Below are positions 23,322 through 34,586 of a stretch of DNA of 64,000 bases, piece after piece; within the stretch, counting starts at the first letter, position 1; each line of letters starts with the position of its first letter. This DNA comes from Mytilus edulis (taxonomy: Eukaryota; Mollusca; Bivalvia; Mytilida; Mytilidae): the NCBI RefSeq assembly GCF_963676685.1, contig NC_092357.1:68414971-68478970 (forward strand), written 5' to 3'. The notes beneath the pieces were generated by a model, which worked only from the letters and a program-made list of their open reading frames with translations, was not told where the DNA came from and did not search any database. The position numbers and the translations under genes are program-made.

Positions 23322-23524
23322 AAAATTATAATCCTGGTACTTTTGATAACTATTATGTGACAGTTGTAATAAAGCTTTATACTTAGGACTATCAACATAA
23401 TATCAATGATTAGTAAAGAAGGCGAGACATTTCAGTGTGTGCACTCTTGTTTACATTTTTAAATATTATTTCAAAATCCCAAGTAGAATCAGGTGAGCGA
23501 CACAGGCTCTTGAGAGCCTCTAGT

Positions 23525-23988
23525 TTTATTCTTGAAGATATTGATTTAATATTTGGTGTATTGATTTATCATGACAAATTACAGATCAAGTTCTAATGTT
23601 GTTCCGGTCTGAAGATTTTGTGCAGAGTTATGGTCATTTGTCTTTTTCGTAAAAACAGGCTCCAGTATTGATTTTTGACAATCAACACGTAACATGCATT
23701 TGAAGACTACTTCCAACAAGCATTCTGAGAGTATTGCATGGCAATACAAAGTTCACTACCGGGTAGAAATTACATTATACTGGTACATGGGGACTTTAGG
23801 TTTGCACTCAGTCCATCTGTCTGTCAGTCCGGCAAATCAGTTTAACACACTTTTTTCTTCATGTTTGAAGTTATTGATTTAATATTTGGTGCAATGATTA
23901 ATCATTACAAGTTACAGATCAAGTTCAAATGTCATTCCGGTCTGATGATTTTGTGCAGAGTTATGGTTCTTTGACTTAGAAAATTCAC
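23525..23988. repeat. Outer repeat resumed after the nested element
   Basis: Contains 'ggggactttaggtttgcact' and 'gtccatctgtctgtc' as at 20368-20410, and 'gatgattttgtgcagagttatgg' units. Non-coding. Confidence 0.6.
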
Positions 23989-25858
23989 TCAAATAATCAG
24001 TTTTCTGCACTTTTTTTTGTCATTCTTGAAGATATTGATATGATAATTGGTATATACTATTATGACAAGTTGCAGTTCAAATTTAAATTTTGTTCCGGTC
24101 TGATGATTTTGTGCAGAGTTATGATTCTTGGACTTAGAAAATTCACTTTTGTCATAATGGCCAATCAGCTCATAATGGCGACCGCAAAATTCCTTGAGTG
24201 ATGACCCTAATTTGATTGTTTCATAGCCTTGTTTTAGCAACTTTTGAGAAAGCAGTATTCCTCGTTCAACAAAATCAACGTACTTTGAGCTAGCTATAGA
24301 GTAACGTATCAATTGAGACACATATATACTCCATATGCTGGTGCCGCTTGGATGTTGCTACACAGAAATGGAAAGGTAACTATAGGAAAATTACAATCAT
24401 CGCGTTTGTCATAAAGTTTGGTATCGGTAGTATCTTTAATTTCAAGTTCACTTAGATATATTAAATGTAAGTGATCACTGAATCTCTTATTATTTAGAGA
24501 CAGTACATCATCAATATACCTTTCTGCACAAGCCCTTGGATAAATTTTGCTTCATAGGAATACAAAAACAAATCAGCAAATAGAGGAGCGCAATTGGTAC
24601 CCACTGGGATTCCAATAGTCTGTTGGAAGACCAAACCTCCAAATTCAACAAATATGTTGTCAATCAAAAAGTCCAGAATGGTAGTGATATCCTCTTCGGT
24701 GCATTTTTTCCTTGACTCCATGATTTTTCACAAAGTAAGCTGAATTTCTGCCCAAAACTAGATATTTAAAACGTCTAGGGCCCTTTTTGTTAAAGAAACA
24801 TAAGCTGACGAGTTCTTTCAGTCGAGCTTTAAGTTTGGTATGTGGAATAGTGGTATAAAGATTTGAAAAATCAATGGTTTTAAAGTTAATGATTGAAATT
24901 GTAAATTCACCAATAACTCTTTTGAATTTTTCAGTATCCACATCTGATTAACACCACTTCTTGAATACTAGTATGCCGTTTCGGAATATTTCTGAAGTCC
25001 TTCTTTGACTGCAGTAAGTATGGCAGTAAGAACTTTAGAAAGGGGTTTAGTGGAACACCTGGAAGAATCTTCTTTCCTTATAAGGATTCTTGTGAAGCTA
25101 AGGAATCCAATATAAGGATTGAAGATCCTGGTCTTCATCCTTTGGATTAACACCAAAGGAGATTAGAACCGATTTGTGGTTTTCCAGGATCTCCTGCTTC
25201 GTAAGTGTACTTAGTGTATATGTAGGATTTCCTAATGTGTTATTTATCCCGAGTTTCTTAATCAGGCAGTCAATGTAGTGTTTCTTGCAAACAAAAACAA
25301 TATTGTTTGAGGCTTTGTCAGCTGGAACGACAACAAATTTGTCATGGAGGCAAGACAACTCCTCTATGACCTGAGGGTCTTTAAAGATGAAAGGACCTTC
25401 CATCCTTAGTTTAAACATATTTTATTGTTCAAAACAAATGGATTAAACTTGTGTCTAATCCATTTGTTTTGAGCAATAAAATATGTTTAAACTAAAGATG
25501 GAAGGGGCTTTGGTGCTCATTGACCCACTTACCCTTATCTGAATCAATGACCTCACTGATTTTACCCACTCCGAAAGAGTGTCATCCTCAACCTTTTCTT
25601 TTTTTGCCCAGTCTTTTGCATAACCCTCAACAGAATCCATTAGTGGTTTGAAGTTAGAGATTATGCAATTAAAAAGGGATGCATGATTACATTTTCTCCA
25701 ATATGCAGACCTGTAACTAATTTGTGACGGAGCTCTTTCCCGACTTTTAAATTAATAAGACCAAAACCATTACATGATGAAAATATGAGATTTCTTGCAT
25801 TTCGATTTTCGAATGAAGGAATCGATGCTATCAACATAAGCAACGTTTTTCTTAACAC
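23989..25858 (-). pseudogene. Penelope-like element reverse transcriptase, decayed copy
   Basis: Minus-strand fragments in different frames together cover most of a Penelope-like RT. In N-to-C order they are SVEGYAKDWAKKEK (about 25640), [20 protein letters not shown] (about 25330), [14 protein letters not shown] (about 25050), FSNLYTTIPHTKLK (motif A region, about 24860), GIPVGTNCAPLFADLFL (motif B, about 24600) and MSQLIRYS...CGRHYELI (about 24150-24320). They align in order with the better copy at 45928-47602. Multiple frameshifts and stops make it non-functional; the YIDD catalytic motif lies in a broken stretch and is not seen intact. A long hairpin (25395-25505) is inserted within it. 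Confidence 0.85.
25395..25505. repeat. Near-perfect 50-bp inverted repeat inside the RT remnant
   Basis: The arms ('ttagtttaaacatattttat' and 'ataaaatatgtttaaactaa', extending through 'acaaatggatta' and 'taatccatttgt') enclose a loop of about 10 nt. It interrupts the RT frame between an APSIF-like and an IFKDP-like segment that are contiguous in the copy at 45928-47602. Confidence 0.85.
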
Positions 25859-26690
25859 ATTATCTAAAATCCCACGTTATCTTCAAAATCAGTCTGTTCC
25901 TGTTGTATCGTACATTTACACTACAACCATTGCATCTAAAGTATCTAACTATAAGCAAGCATTACACGACCTTGATTTAGAAACAACATCGCCTTATATT
26001 AAAAGAGGGTGGTAAAGGGTTATTTTAGTTAGAAATTTTTAATTGTTCGTTCATCGTGAAACGGCGATTTTATTTCGCGTTCATCCGTGCAAAAACACCC
26101 CTTTACGCCCCTCTTAAAATCCACTCTGGTCGTGTTATTACTGAGGATCTAAACATAATTCAACCTGAACGACTGTTAAAGGTGAAATATCATGGTATAT
26201 AAGTTCAGAGAACCCCAACACACCAATTGGAACCATCAATTCAAAAAGATAATGCATTATCTTGAGGACTTCACCTGCGGACCATTGACTAAATGAGAAG
26301 TTGAACTGGACAGTATTACCAGAATTGGTTACTTCTAATACGTCTCTGATAAAACATGAAATGTAAAAGTTTTTAAAGAACTGTGTAAGTGATCGAACAA
26401 AGTCCATATACAGAAACATCCGTCACGACTCGGCCGATTCCGTAAGAAGGAGAGTAGCGGAGTTATCCGAAGATCGCCGATTGATACAGAAAGAAAGACT
26501 CTGTGAAATGTCTTCACGATAAATATGTTGCTGTTCCTGCTGCGGACAAAGCTTCAAACAATACTGATTTTGTTGTTTGTAAATCGTACTACTACAAGTG
26601 TCTTGCAAAAATAAATGAGCATTCGGATAATCCCAGAAACAAAACATATACCATTTGACAAGGATGATGTGTAGTCGAATCATAAGTGCT
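25785..26690 (+). pseudogene. Second Penelope-like RT remnant, N-terminal part
   Basis: Plus-strand fragments match the N-terminal region of the same protein family: NQSVPVVSYIYTTTIASKV (about 25890-25945), SGRVITEDLNIIQPERLLK (about 26120-26180; compare [13 protein letters not shown] in the 45.9-kb copy) and LHDKYVAVPAADKASNN (about 26505-26560) followed by TYTI and a stop. It is much more diverged than the neighbour at 23989-25858 and runs the opposite way, head to head. An overlapping minus-strand frame at 26138-26683 is its antisense. Confidence 0.7.
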
Positions 26691-26872
26691 TTATGGCTTT
26701 TTAATAAACATTACATTGAACAGCAAATCGAATGAATCACATCATAACACGTTGATAAAGAATATATTCAACAGGTCAGAAAAAAGGATAAATCGAGTGA
26801 GAATTACAGAAATTGTTTTCTGTTTATTTCGTTTCATAATTTCTTTTTTGTGAAGCCCTTGATCTTATGATA

Positions 26873-27070
26873 AATAAAGGTAACAGTAGTATACCGCTGT
26901 TCGAAATTCATAAATCGATAGAGAAAAAACAAATCCGGGTTACAAACTAAAACTGAGGGAAACGCATCAAATATAAGAGAACTACGACACAACAGAAACA
27001 CAACATTAAAATGTAGCACACATAGAAACGAACTATAATATAACAATGGCCATTTCCCTGACTTGGTATG
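26873..27070 (+). repeat. Dispersed repeat ('aacagtagtataccgctgtt')
   Basis: A common mussel-type interspersed sequence ending 'atggccatttccctgacttgg'. Related ends occur at 29770-30055 and, reversed, at 37150-37340. Confidence 0.6.
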
Positions 27071-27288
27071 CAAATGGTATGGTTATGTATCTTATTAATT
27101 CAATTGAAGTGTAGTTAATGTACATACTGAAACAGGTAAAAACCCAGTATTTTCTAAATATTTGAAATATAACATTTAGCATAATACATTTTATATGTTA
27201 TTTCATTTTTACTTGATGGAAGTTGTAAAATGATAAAATAAATCAATTGCATATTTTCTATTTAGTTGTATTTCTAAGGCATTCTTTT

Positions 27289-27430
27289 CTACTTTTTCTT
27301 CAAAAGTAAATCCAAAACACTCTGGTCCTCGCGTTTGGTGTATACCATAGTCTCATTAACAGAAAATGCTGGCTGACCATCAAGTCGGACTGCATATTTG
27401 AGTGGACAACCAACAGTGCAAGGATCCATA
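27289..27430 (-). CDS. Small secreted cysteine-rich protein, exon 3 (C-terminal)
   Basis: Last exon of the gene starting at 32653. The acceptor 'attttcag|tatgg' completes a Cys codon split by the intron (TG|T) and continues as MDPCTVGCPLKYAV, a glycosylation sequon NET and a lysine-rich C terminus (LLLKKK) before TAG. It is too short to stand out as an ORF, but phase, splice site and cysteine content match exon 2 exactly. It adds two cysteines plus the one formed at the junction, giving CC-X3-C-X3-C. See exon 1 for the whole protein. Confidence 0.75.
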
Positions 27431-27759
27431 CTGAAAATTAAAAGACATATTATTGATAGGAACAACGCCTATTTCTTTTTTTATTATATTGATCATTTAA
27501 TTATCTGCAACATTATCAACTGACCGTTTCAGAATCTAAAGAATCATGGGTAATTTCATTGTTCGTACCCGAAAATGAAAATAAAGCCACGTCATTGGTT
27601 AAATTTCCATTGTTTATGACATTTTTAACCAATCAGGACGTTTTGGTGTAAACTTTTGAAAATGTTTCCCAGGATGCATTAGATTCTGAAACGGCGATTT
27701 GATTTATTTACCTTCAAACAAACGACTGTATAAATGTGTTTGTCTTTGATAATGACAAT

Positions 27760-27900
27760 CAGAGCTGCTTATTCAAAAGCTAAGCATTCTCGCTACATTG
27801 AAGACCTGTTGGTGACCCTCTGCTGTTGTTTTTTATTTGGTCGGGTTGTTGTCTCTTTGACACATTCCCCATTTCCATTCTCATTTTTATGTATTAAATC
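27760..27900 (+). repeat. Dispersed repeat ('gttgttgtctctttgacaca')
   Basis: Shares 'gaagacctgttggtgaccct' and 'cattccccatttccattctc' with 38875-39010, where it is reversed. It is the 3' part of an RT-associated repeat and lies in intron 2 of the cysteine-rich gene. Confidence 0.7.
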
Positions 27901-28285
27901 AGAAACAGTCGAAGAGCTTAATAACCTAAACGACCGCAACATAAAAGACAAATTTATCTGAGTTCAATTTTTCCCGAGGCAGTGATATACCTTGTTTATA
28001 GGTAATTTATAAATCCATCCACTAATCCCTTATCTTGTTTTACAGGATATGGCCATTGTTTAAAAAAATATATAAAAAACCCCACATATTTCTTCTCACT
28101 TTACGAAAATTGAGACAAAACTTATTGATAAGCTATGAGAGAAAAAAAAAGATCATTATAATATGACGTGCTCCTTTCGCTTTGAGAACAAACCCGTGCT
28201 CTAAATCCAGTAAAACTTGTTTGCACATGCGTATATTGACTTCTTCAGAATAATGAATTTGATCACATTATCATTATCAGAATTG

Positions 28286-28444
28286 AAATAATTGATGTAA
28301 GCTATACTTTATTGTAGTTTTAACATGGGTAGGCATTATATTCGTGTTATTTTCGCCCTCACTATTGCTCGGGAAAACATAATCACGAATATAATACCTA
28401 CCCATCTTAAAACTACAATAAAGTATAGCTTGCATCAATTATTT
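28286..28444. repeat. Fold-back element, 61-bp arms
   Basis: Arm 28286-28346 ('aaataattgatgtaagctat' onward) is the inverted complement of 28384-28444, with a 37-nt loop. Few mismatches. It would form a long hairpin in the pre-mRNA of the cysteine-rich gene, whose intron it occupies. Confidence 0.88.
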
Positions 28445-29040
28445 TTTAATCAAGGCATGGGTGCTGTATGTATATCAGGATTCGTGTAACACGTAGCATT
28501 AGTCAAACCCCAAGGAGTACATGCATGAACGAGGAAAAGGTTACGTGGAACACCAATGCCAACTAAATTATCACACACAGATATAGGTTGCATTTCTGTA
28601 AATATCTACAAAGCAATATCCAAAAGGAACTTCGTTTACGGCTAAAACTGTACCATTTTTACTATGAAGTTTTGAAAAAAATCATATCCTAGAATGAAAA
28701 ATGTTTATATGCACTTCTTCCAAGGTCAAAATATAGGGATGTGCAGCATATTTTCAATATTTATATGCCCCGAACTTCTAAGAGTTTAAACTTACAAAAA
28801 AAATCTTTACTACGGTACCGCAACCTTGACTTGAGGATTCCCATAGATTTTAATTAGAACAAAATGCATATGTTTATTTACTGGTATCATTCCGAAGTTA
28901 TGTTTCTACGATATCAAACATAGAGATCATATCTGGGAACCAGTACGTAAACATAATCAATTATCTATATTACATATCTCCCCAACAGGGGCGTGGTTTG
29001 AGAAACAGCTGTATTCACCAAGTGCAACCTATAAGAAATG

Positions 29041-29345
29041 TGGTATGAATGCGAATGAGACAACTCTCCATCCAAGTCACAATTTGTAAACCATTATAGG
29101 TAAAAGTACGGTCTTCAACACGGAGCCTTGGCTCACACCGAACAACAAGCTATAAAAGGCCTAAAAATGACTAGTGTAAAACCATTCAAACGGGAAAACT
29201 AACGGTCTTATCTATATAAAAACGAGAACCACTTATGGACCACATCAACAAACGACAAACACTTAACATCAGATTCCTGACTAAGGAAAGTGCAAACAAA
29301 TGCAGCGGGTTTAAACGTTTTAAAAGGTACCAACCTTAATTTATC
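29041..29345 (+). repeat. 'gccaatgagacaac' dispersed repeat, longer copy
   Basis: Head 'tgtggtatgaatgcgaatga', middle 'ggtcttcaacacggagcctt', tail 'gtgcaaacaaatgcagcggg'. Similar to 57571-57835. Confidence 0.75.
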
Positions 29346-29687
29346 CTTATCTGAAACAATAATGTAACATCACAACATAGAAAGACAGATCGCTGTTAAG
29401 TATTATTGGTTATCTTAAACGCAGAGTTGTCTAAATGTTGGTCTTGTCACTATAACAAAATCATATATGCTAAAACAATCCTTAATCAGGTGTATGAATA
29501 TCACATGATTATTCATTGCGGATATAAAATGTGAATGTAAAATTAAAAAGTCTCATTTGACCGCTGTGATGATAAAACCTAGGCATAGAAATGAATTCAG
29601 TAGTCCATGTGATTGCATATAATTTGTGTATGTTTCTTGTTATATCATATATATTATACAAATATAGCCTTTGTATGAGGTCGATAC

Positions 29688-29773
29688 AAGGATATATTGA
29701 CCTGAAAGAAGTATATTGACTGAGGACGAAGTCCGAGGTCGATATACTTCTTTGGGTCGATATATCCTGTTAG
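29688..29773. repeat. Fold-back element
   Basis: 'ggatatattgacctgaaaga' at the left pairs with 'tctttgggtcgatatatcc' at the right around the core 'tgaggacgaagtccgagg', giving arms of about 32 bp. Confidence 0.78.
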
Positions 29774-30055
29774 ATGACAACTGACTTGGTACTGGACATT
29801 TTAGGTAAACGAAAATTGGGTGGGGGACCTAAATTGTGGCTAGCCAAACCTCGCGCTTTATGGTAATATTTAAAATATAAAAAAATAACTAAAATCACAA
29901 AAATACTGAACTCCGAGGAAAATTCAAAACCAATCAAATGGCAAAATCAAATGATAAAACTCATCTAACGAATGGACAACAACTGTCATATTCCTGACTT
30001 GGTAAAGGCATTTTCAAATGTAGAAAATGGTGGATTAAATCTGGTTTTATAGCCC
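29774..30055 (+). repeat. Dispersed repeat ('gaatggacaacaactgtcat')
   Basis: Shares 'cctgacttggta' and 'tgtagaaaatggtggatt' with the reversed copy at 37150-37340. Confidence 0.65.
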
Positions 30056-30628
30056 TAAACCTCTCACTTGTATGAAAGTCGCAGAGACAATAGTTTTTAA
30101 ACTACATTTTTTTGCTGGGATTGTAAGTTCTTGCTATTGATCCAATGGTATATATTGCTTGCATATTTAAGAAAAAAATAATTAACTTAACACGTCGATT
30201 CTACAATTCTTCAACAGTTACCTTGATGGTTTAGCTGAAATGCTAAACCTATATATACACCTTTATCGCTATTTGGTAATCTGCCCCAGTTTATCCTATA
30301 AGTCATTCAACAATCACTTTTCCATTGTGGCGTCAGATATTTTGTATTATGACGTAAATATTTAAGTAATTGCGAACAGATAGCGATTAGGTGTATTATT
30401 TCCATTTATTACATTGGTTGCAATGAATTACGTTGATTTCCCATTTAAATAAAAACCGATAATTTCACATATGAAATAAACGTGGTTATTTCACTCTCTG
30501 ACGTCATACAACAATAGGCGTTGTCAAGACGTCGATAACGGCGGATGAAAACAAATTGTGAATGCATAGAAAAAAGATATAGTTCCTTACATGTTTTACA
30601 TTAAGAAAGCCATTTGGCAATGTAATAA

Positions 30629-30792
30629 AAAGAATAACCAATTAAAGAATTCAAACATTCGAAAAATATTCAACTCGTGACCGAATAATACTGATAATTA
30701 ACCCATGCGCTACGCGCATTCGTGAATTAATGTGTTGTTCGGTCACTCGTTGAATATTTTACTCTATTTGAATTCTTCGATTAGTTATTCTA
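30629..30792. repeat. Fold-back element with GC-palindromic centre
   Basis: 'agaataaccaattaaagaat' pairs with 'attcttcgattagttattct', and 'atattcaactcgtgaccgaa' pairs with 'ttcggtcactcgttgaatat'. The centre is 'atgcgctacgcgcat'. It lies just downstream of exon 2 of the cysteine-rich gene. Confidence 0.82.
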
Positions 30793-30844
30793 TAAATAAT
30801 GCTAAACTTTTAGAATTAAATTTATATTTGAAAGGCATACATAC

Positions 30845-30983
30845 CAGCATGGTGTCATGAGGTCTTTTTTCTCTTTGTAATATTGGGTTGCTTTGAAATC
30901 ACACATGTTGAGCGCGCAATCAAATCTATCACTTTTCGGGCATTTAGAATCAGGACATACATCTCCTTCTCTTACCACTAAAG
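30845..30983 (-). CDS. Small secreted cysteine-rich protein, exon 2
   Basis: This 139-nt exon is flanked by 'ctgttttag|ctttag' and 'catgctg|gtatgt', both good splice signals. It is in phase with exon 1 (G|CT gives Ala) and exon 3 (TG|T gives Cys). It encodes LVVREGDVCPDSKC, then KSDRFDCALNMC and a lysine-rich segment, ending LMTPC. Cysteine spacing is C-X4-C-X7-C-X4-C-X17-C, continuing into exon 3. I do not recognise the family; the even total of eight cysteines suggests four disulfides in an extracellular peptide. Confidence 0.75.
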
Positions 30984-31589
30984 CTAAAACAGAGGAGTGT
31001 TTCATCAAAAGATCTGTGATGTCAGTTTTCTTACCAAAAGATTTATAAAATATGTCATCAAAATTAATTCACAAAACACGTCAGGAAACTCCTAAAACAA
31101 TTCAGAAATTTCAATAACGACATAGTATGTAGTCAAGAAAGAATTGTGAACAATAAATTCTATAAAGAATGCAAGCTTTTTGGAAAACAGCCTCTACTTT
31201 GTTGCTGCTGGTGTGTTGTTGACTGCAAAAAAGCAAAAGCCATTTATGAGTTTACTTAAACAAATGACATAAAGAATCGAACAATTTTCATCGGATGCTA
31301 TTTTTGGTCACTGAGAAGTATCTGTCAAAGTTTTATAATAATCAATGTCTGAACTATTCTCTTTAATTGAATCAGACTGCGATTTAAAAGCATCCTTACT
31401 GCACTAGATACAACCGTCTTTTTTGTTTATTCCTCCCTGGCCTTACTTTGTAATGAAAGTTTATATGTAGAAGGAACTGGATAACTATTAAGGTACTAAC
31501 TATGCAATAAGTTTTAGGAATAAGCCGCTATATCAATTATGTAAAAAGCTGATTATATTTCACAAATGCAACGGCATCATTATTGTTTG

Positions 31590-32515
31590 GTGGTATTGAA
31601 TAATTGTTATTTCACAGCTGTAACATGTCAGAACTTCCTCAATACTTGATCCACTTCAACAGCGTCTTCATTGTTTGGTGGTTTTACATTATAGTTATTA
31701 CACATTGGTAACTTGTCAGACCTTAAACATGACTTACACGGGTCCACTTCAAAAGCGCCTTCAATATTTGGTGGTATTACAATATAGTTATTACACATTG
31801 GTAACTTGTCATACCTTCAACATGACTTACACGGTTCCACTTCAACAGCGCCTTCATTATTTGGTGGTATTACATTATAGTTATTACACATTGGTAACTT
31901 GTCAAACCTTAAACATGACTTACCGAATAGAAAAACACGATGTGGTAGGTTGCCAATGAAACAACTGTCTGCAACAGACCAAAATGACACAGAAAAAAAT
32001 TCACAACTATAGGTCACCGTCCGACCTTCCACAATGAGCAAAGCCCATACCGCATAGTCCAAATCCACTTCAACAGCGTTTTCGTTTTTTCGATGGTATT
32101 ACATTTCTTGATATTTCACAGCGGTAACTTGTCAGACCTTAAACATGACTTCAACAGCGTCTTCATTGTTTGGTGGTATTACATTATTGATATTACACAT
32201 CAATTGGTTACTTGTCACATCTTTTTCAAAACTTAACGGAATCCACTTCAATGGAGTCTTCATTGTTTGGTGGTTTTACATAATGTTATTTCACAGCGGT
32301 AACATGTCAGACCTTAAACACGACTTACCAGAATTCACGTCAACAGCATCTTCATTGTTTTGTGGTTTTACATTATAGTTATTATACATTGGTAACTTGT
32401 TATACCTTCAACATGACTAAACCGAATCCACTTCAACAGCATCTTCATTGTTTGGTGGTTATACATTATTGTTATAACACATTGGTAACTTGTCAGAATT
32501 TAAACAAAACTTACC
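31590..32515 (-). repeat. 92-bp tandem array duplicating the exon-1 end with its splice donor
   Basis: About nine copies (plus a partial one) of a roughly 92-bp unit, each containing on the minus strand a version of IPPNNEDAVEVD followed by a GTAAGT-like donor and 'gacaagttaccaatg'. Copies start near 31647, 31742, 31835, 32064, 32149, 32240, 32332, 32425 and 32518, the last being the real exon 1. Several donors are kept, others are mutated. A 'gccaatgagac' repeat (31943-32062) has inserted in one unit. Some adjacent units read through in frame as PCKSCLRSDKLPMC-type repeats, because 93 bp would be exactly 31 codons. Confidence 0.88.
31943..32062 (+). repeat. 'gccaatgaaacaac' dispersed repeat inserted in the 92-bp array
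   Basis: Runs from 'cgatgtggtaggttgccaat' to 'gcaaagcccataccgcatag', matching 53951-54070. It breaks one unit of the array, so it is younger than the array. Confidence 0.75.
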
Positions 32516-32653
32516 AGAATCCACTTCAACAGCGTCTTCATTGTTTGGTGGTATAACATTGTTATCCTCGTTTCCCGCGTCGTCTACATCAGCTGATTTG
32601 ACTAAATCATTGACCAGGAGAAAGCACAAAACAAATACAAATATGTATTTCAT
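32515..32653 (-). CDS. Small secreted cysteine-rich protein, exon 1 (signal peptide)
   Basis: The exon starts with ATG and encodes a clear signal peptide: Lys at position 2, a hydrophobic core IFVFVLCFLLV, and likely cleavage after LVKS before ADVDD. An acidic stretch with IPPNNEDAVEVD follows, up to the donor 'gattctg|gtaagt' (phase 1). With exons 2 (30845-30983) and 3 (27289-27430) the protein is about 139 residues: signal peptide, acidic linker, then a compact eight-cysteine region and a basic tail. It is presumably secreted. Function unknown; extracellular-matrix, byssal, shell or defence peptides are all possible and the sequence does not decide. The start is the first ATG and gives the signal peptide its normal length. 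The intron that follows carries the 92-bp array. Confidence 0.8.
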
Positions 32654-32659
32654 GATTAA

Positions 32660-33448
32660 GAAAACAATAGTTAAGACTCTACAAGTATTGTATTAAACCC
32701 ACGTTTTAACACGTGTTACATAAACTTAAGATTGTCATCAACATATGTTTATCTTCACTTGTAGCAAACATGACAAGATGTTGCGTTTAATCATTTACTA
32801 ATAATCGAATGTTTTGTTAGATATTAATGCTACTTCATCATTTTTTGAAAAAGAGAGATAAAAGAGAAAAAGAACAACAGAAAAATGTAAACACAAAACA
32901 CAACATAGAAAACTTAAGACTTAGCAATACGAACCATTAAAAACTGGGGATGATCTCTGGTGCTTCGGAAAGTTTTACAGATTCTGCTATGCATGTGACA
33001 GCCATCGTGTTTCATGAAAATAAAACCCAGTAATGAGTCTCGTTCGGTAAATCACACTTGAGGAAAAGGGGAACGGAATTGTTGTAACGACATTTGGAAC
33101 ATGTCAGCTATCATCTGTGGAATATATATTCTATAACGGTCAACTAACTCGTGATGGCGTCTGTAAAACTTACGAAGGGATGATATCAACTATACCACTC
33201 GGATCCTTGTCAGAAAAGTTATAATTGTTATTTAACATCAATCCGACGTCAACCTCACAACAACTTCAACATATGGAGACCACAGAAATCAAACCATATT
33301 GTTGGCTAGAGAGTTAATTTTCTTTCATTTCTTCCAGGAATGTCATCTTTGACAGCAGTGCGAAAACCAGGAAAACTCTGCATATTGCATTGTGGGTAAA
33401 ACATGTAAAAATATTAGAAAATCGTTTACATTGTGTCCTAACGGAGTA
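32660..33448. other. Probable promoter side of the cysteine-rich gene; nothing recognised
   Basis: About 800 bp with no coding signal. No convincing TATA box at a fixed distance from a start could be chosen. Confidence 0.4.
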
Positions 33449-34586
33449 TACTTGCAACCTTAGGCGTTACTATTTCAGCGATCAGTCAGCGGTCATCGAT
33501 CAGTCACCGATCAGTCAAGTTCGCGTCAAACTCACGTCAGCAATCCGTCAGACTTATAGTAAAAGTAATTGACTGATCGGACTGATCGGACGGATAGTAC
33601 CGATCGACCTTGATGACGGATTGAACTTTAATACGTCACATGAGAAACTAATACAAATTACGGAATCTTAGTTTCGTTTAATCTAATTAAAATGGCGACT
33701 CTTGAAAATCGAACGTTCAATGATACATTTTGTTTATTAATTATTAAGCAAAGTTTTATGAATTGAAATGAAAAGAAATGTACAGATAAAACCTAAATTA
33801 AAATATCTTCATTAAAGAATGGTCTTTTTCGTTTTATTTAGGTTATATATTTTCAAAACCGGCGAGTTCTAAAACGGTGTCTACATCGCGATTGTTATTT
33901 CATTATTTTCCAAACATTCTCGGGAAAAACAAAATGAAAGAATCAGTTATTGAAAATTGTAGTCTATTTTTTTTCAATATTTTAAATTTTTGTATCCTTA
34001 TCATCATAAAATTCTTTAAAAAAACACTTATCATAATCACGGACTTTCTATATTCTCGTCACAATCGAAGCATTTAAAATAACAAATTACAAAAATAACT
34101 GCTGTACTTTTTAACAAGAAATATAAATAATTTTAAACAATGCAAAAAACATTACATTATATTTTTCTGATAGTCTTTTTTTAATAAAAAAAAGATAACT
34201 ACTCCTAAACAATAGAAAGTACAAAAATCCAATGTTGGTAAACATAAATATATTCCTTAAAAAGAAAGAAATAAGCAGATTTATTCTTGAATAATTCACA
34301 TGTTCTACAAAAAAAACATATGAAAATCATTTATAACAACTGATTGCAATTGAAATTACAATATTTTCCAATATGAGAAGAAATATTTGCATTTTTGCCA
34401 ACACGTAAAAACAATAATATCTCTTTCCTTAAAGTAAACATAATTTATGAAGAGCAACCAATCCTGATGGACAAAAAGTAATGCAATCATTTATTTTAAG
34501 TATTTTAAGTCTCATTACATCTCAATTCTAATTAGCAAAAATTTGCAAAGTGCCTTTTAGGTTCTGTAAAATCTGAACTGATACAC

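Larger units (their letters stand above)
20449..23524 (+). repeat. 3-kb composite dispersed element
   Basis: Starts 'agctcacctggcccgatgcg' and ends 'ggctcttgagagcctctag', the same termini as 8133-9957. It carries a 166-bp tandem array (20640-21590, resumed at 22048-22190), then 'tgacctcattttca' units, and contains the hammerhead repeat at 23274-23321. It sits inside another repeat whose halves lie at about 20345-20448 and from 23525, so insertions are nested. Four similar minus-strand frames (20449-21177) are translated copies of the 166-bp unit. Confidence 0.8.
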
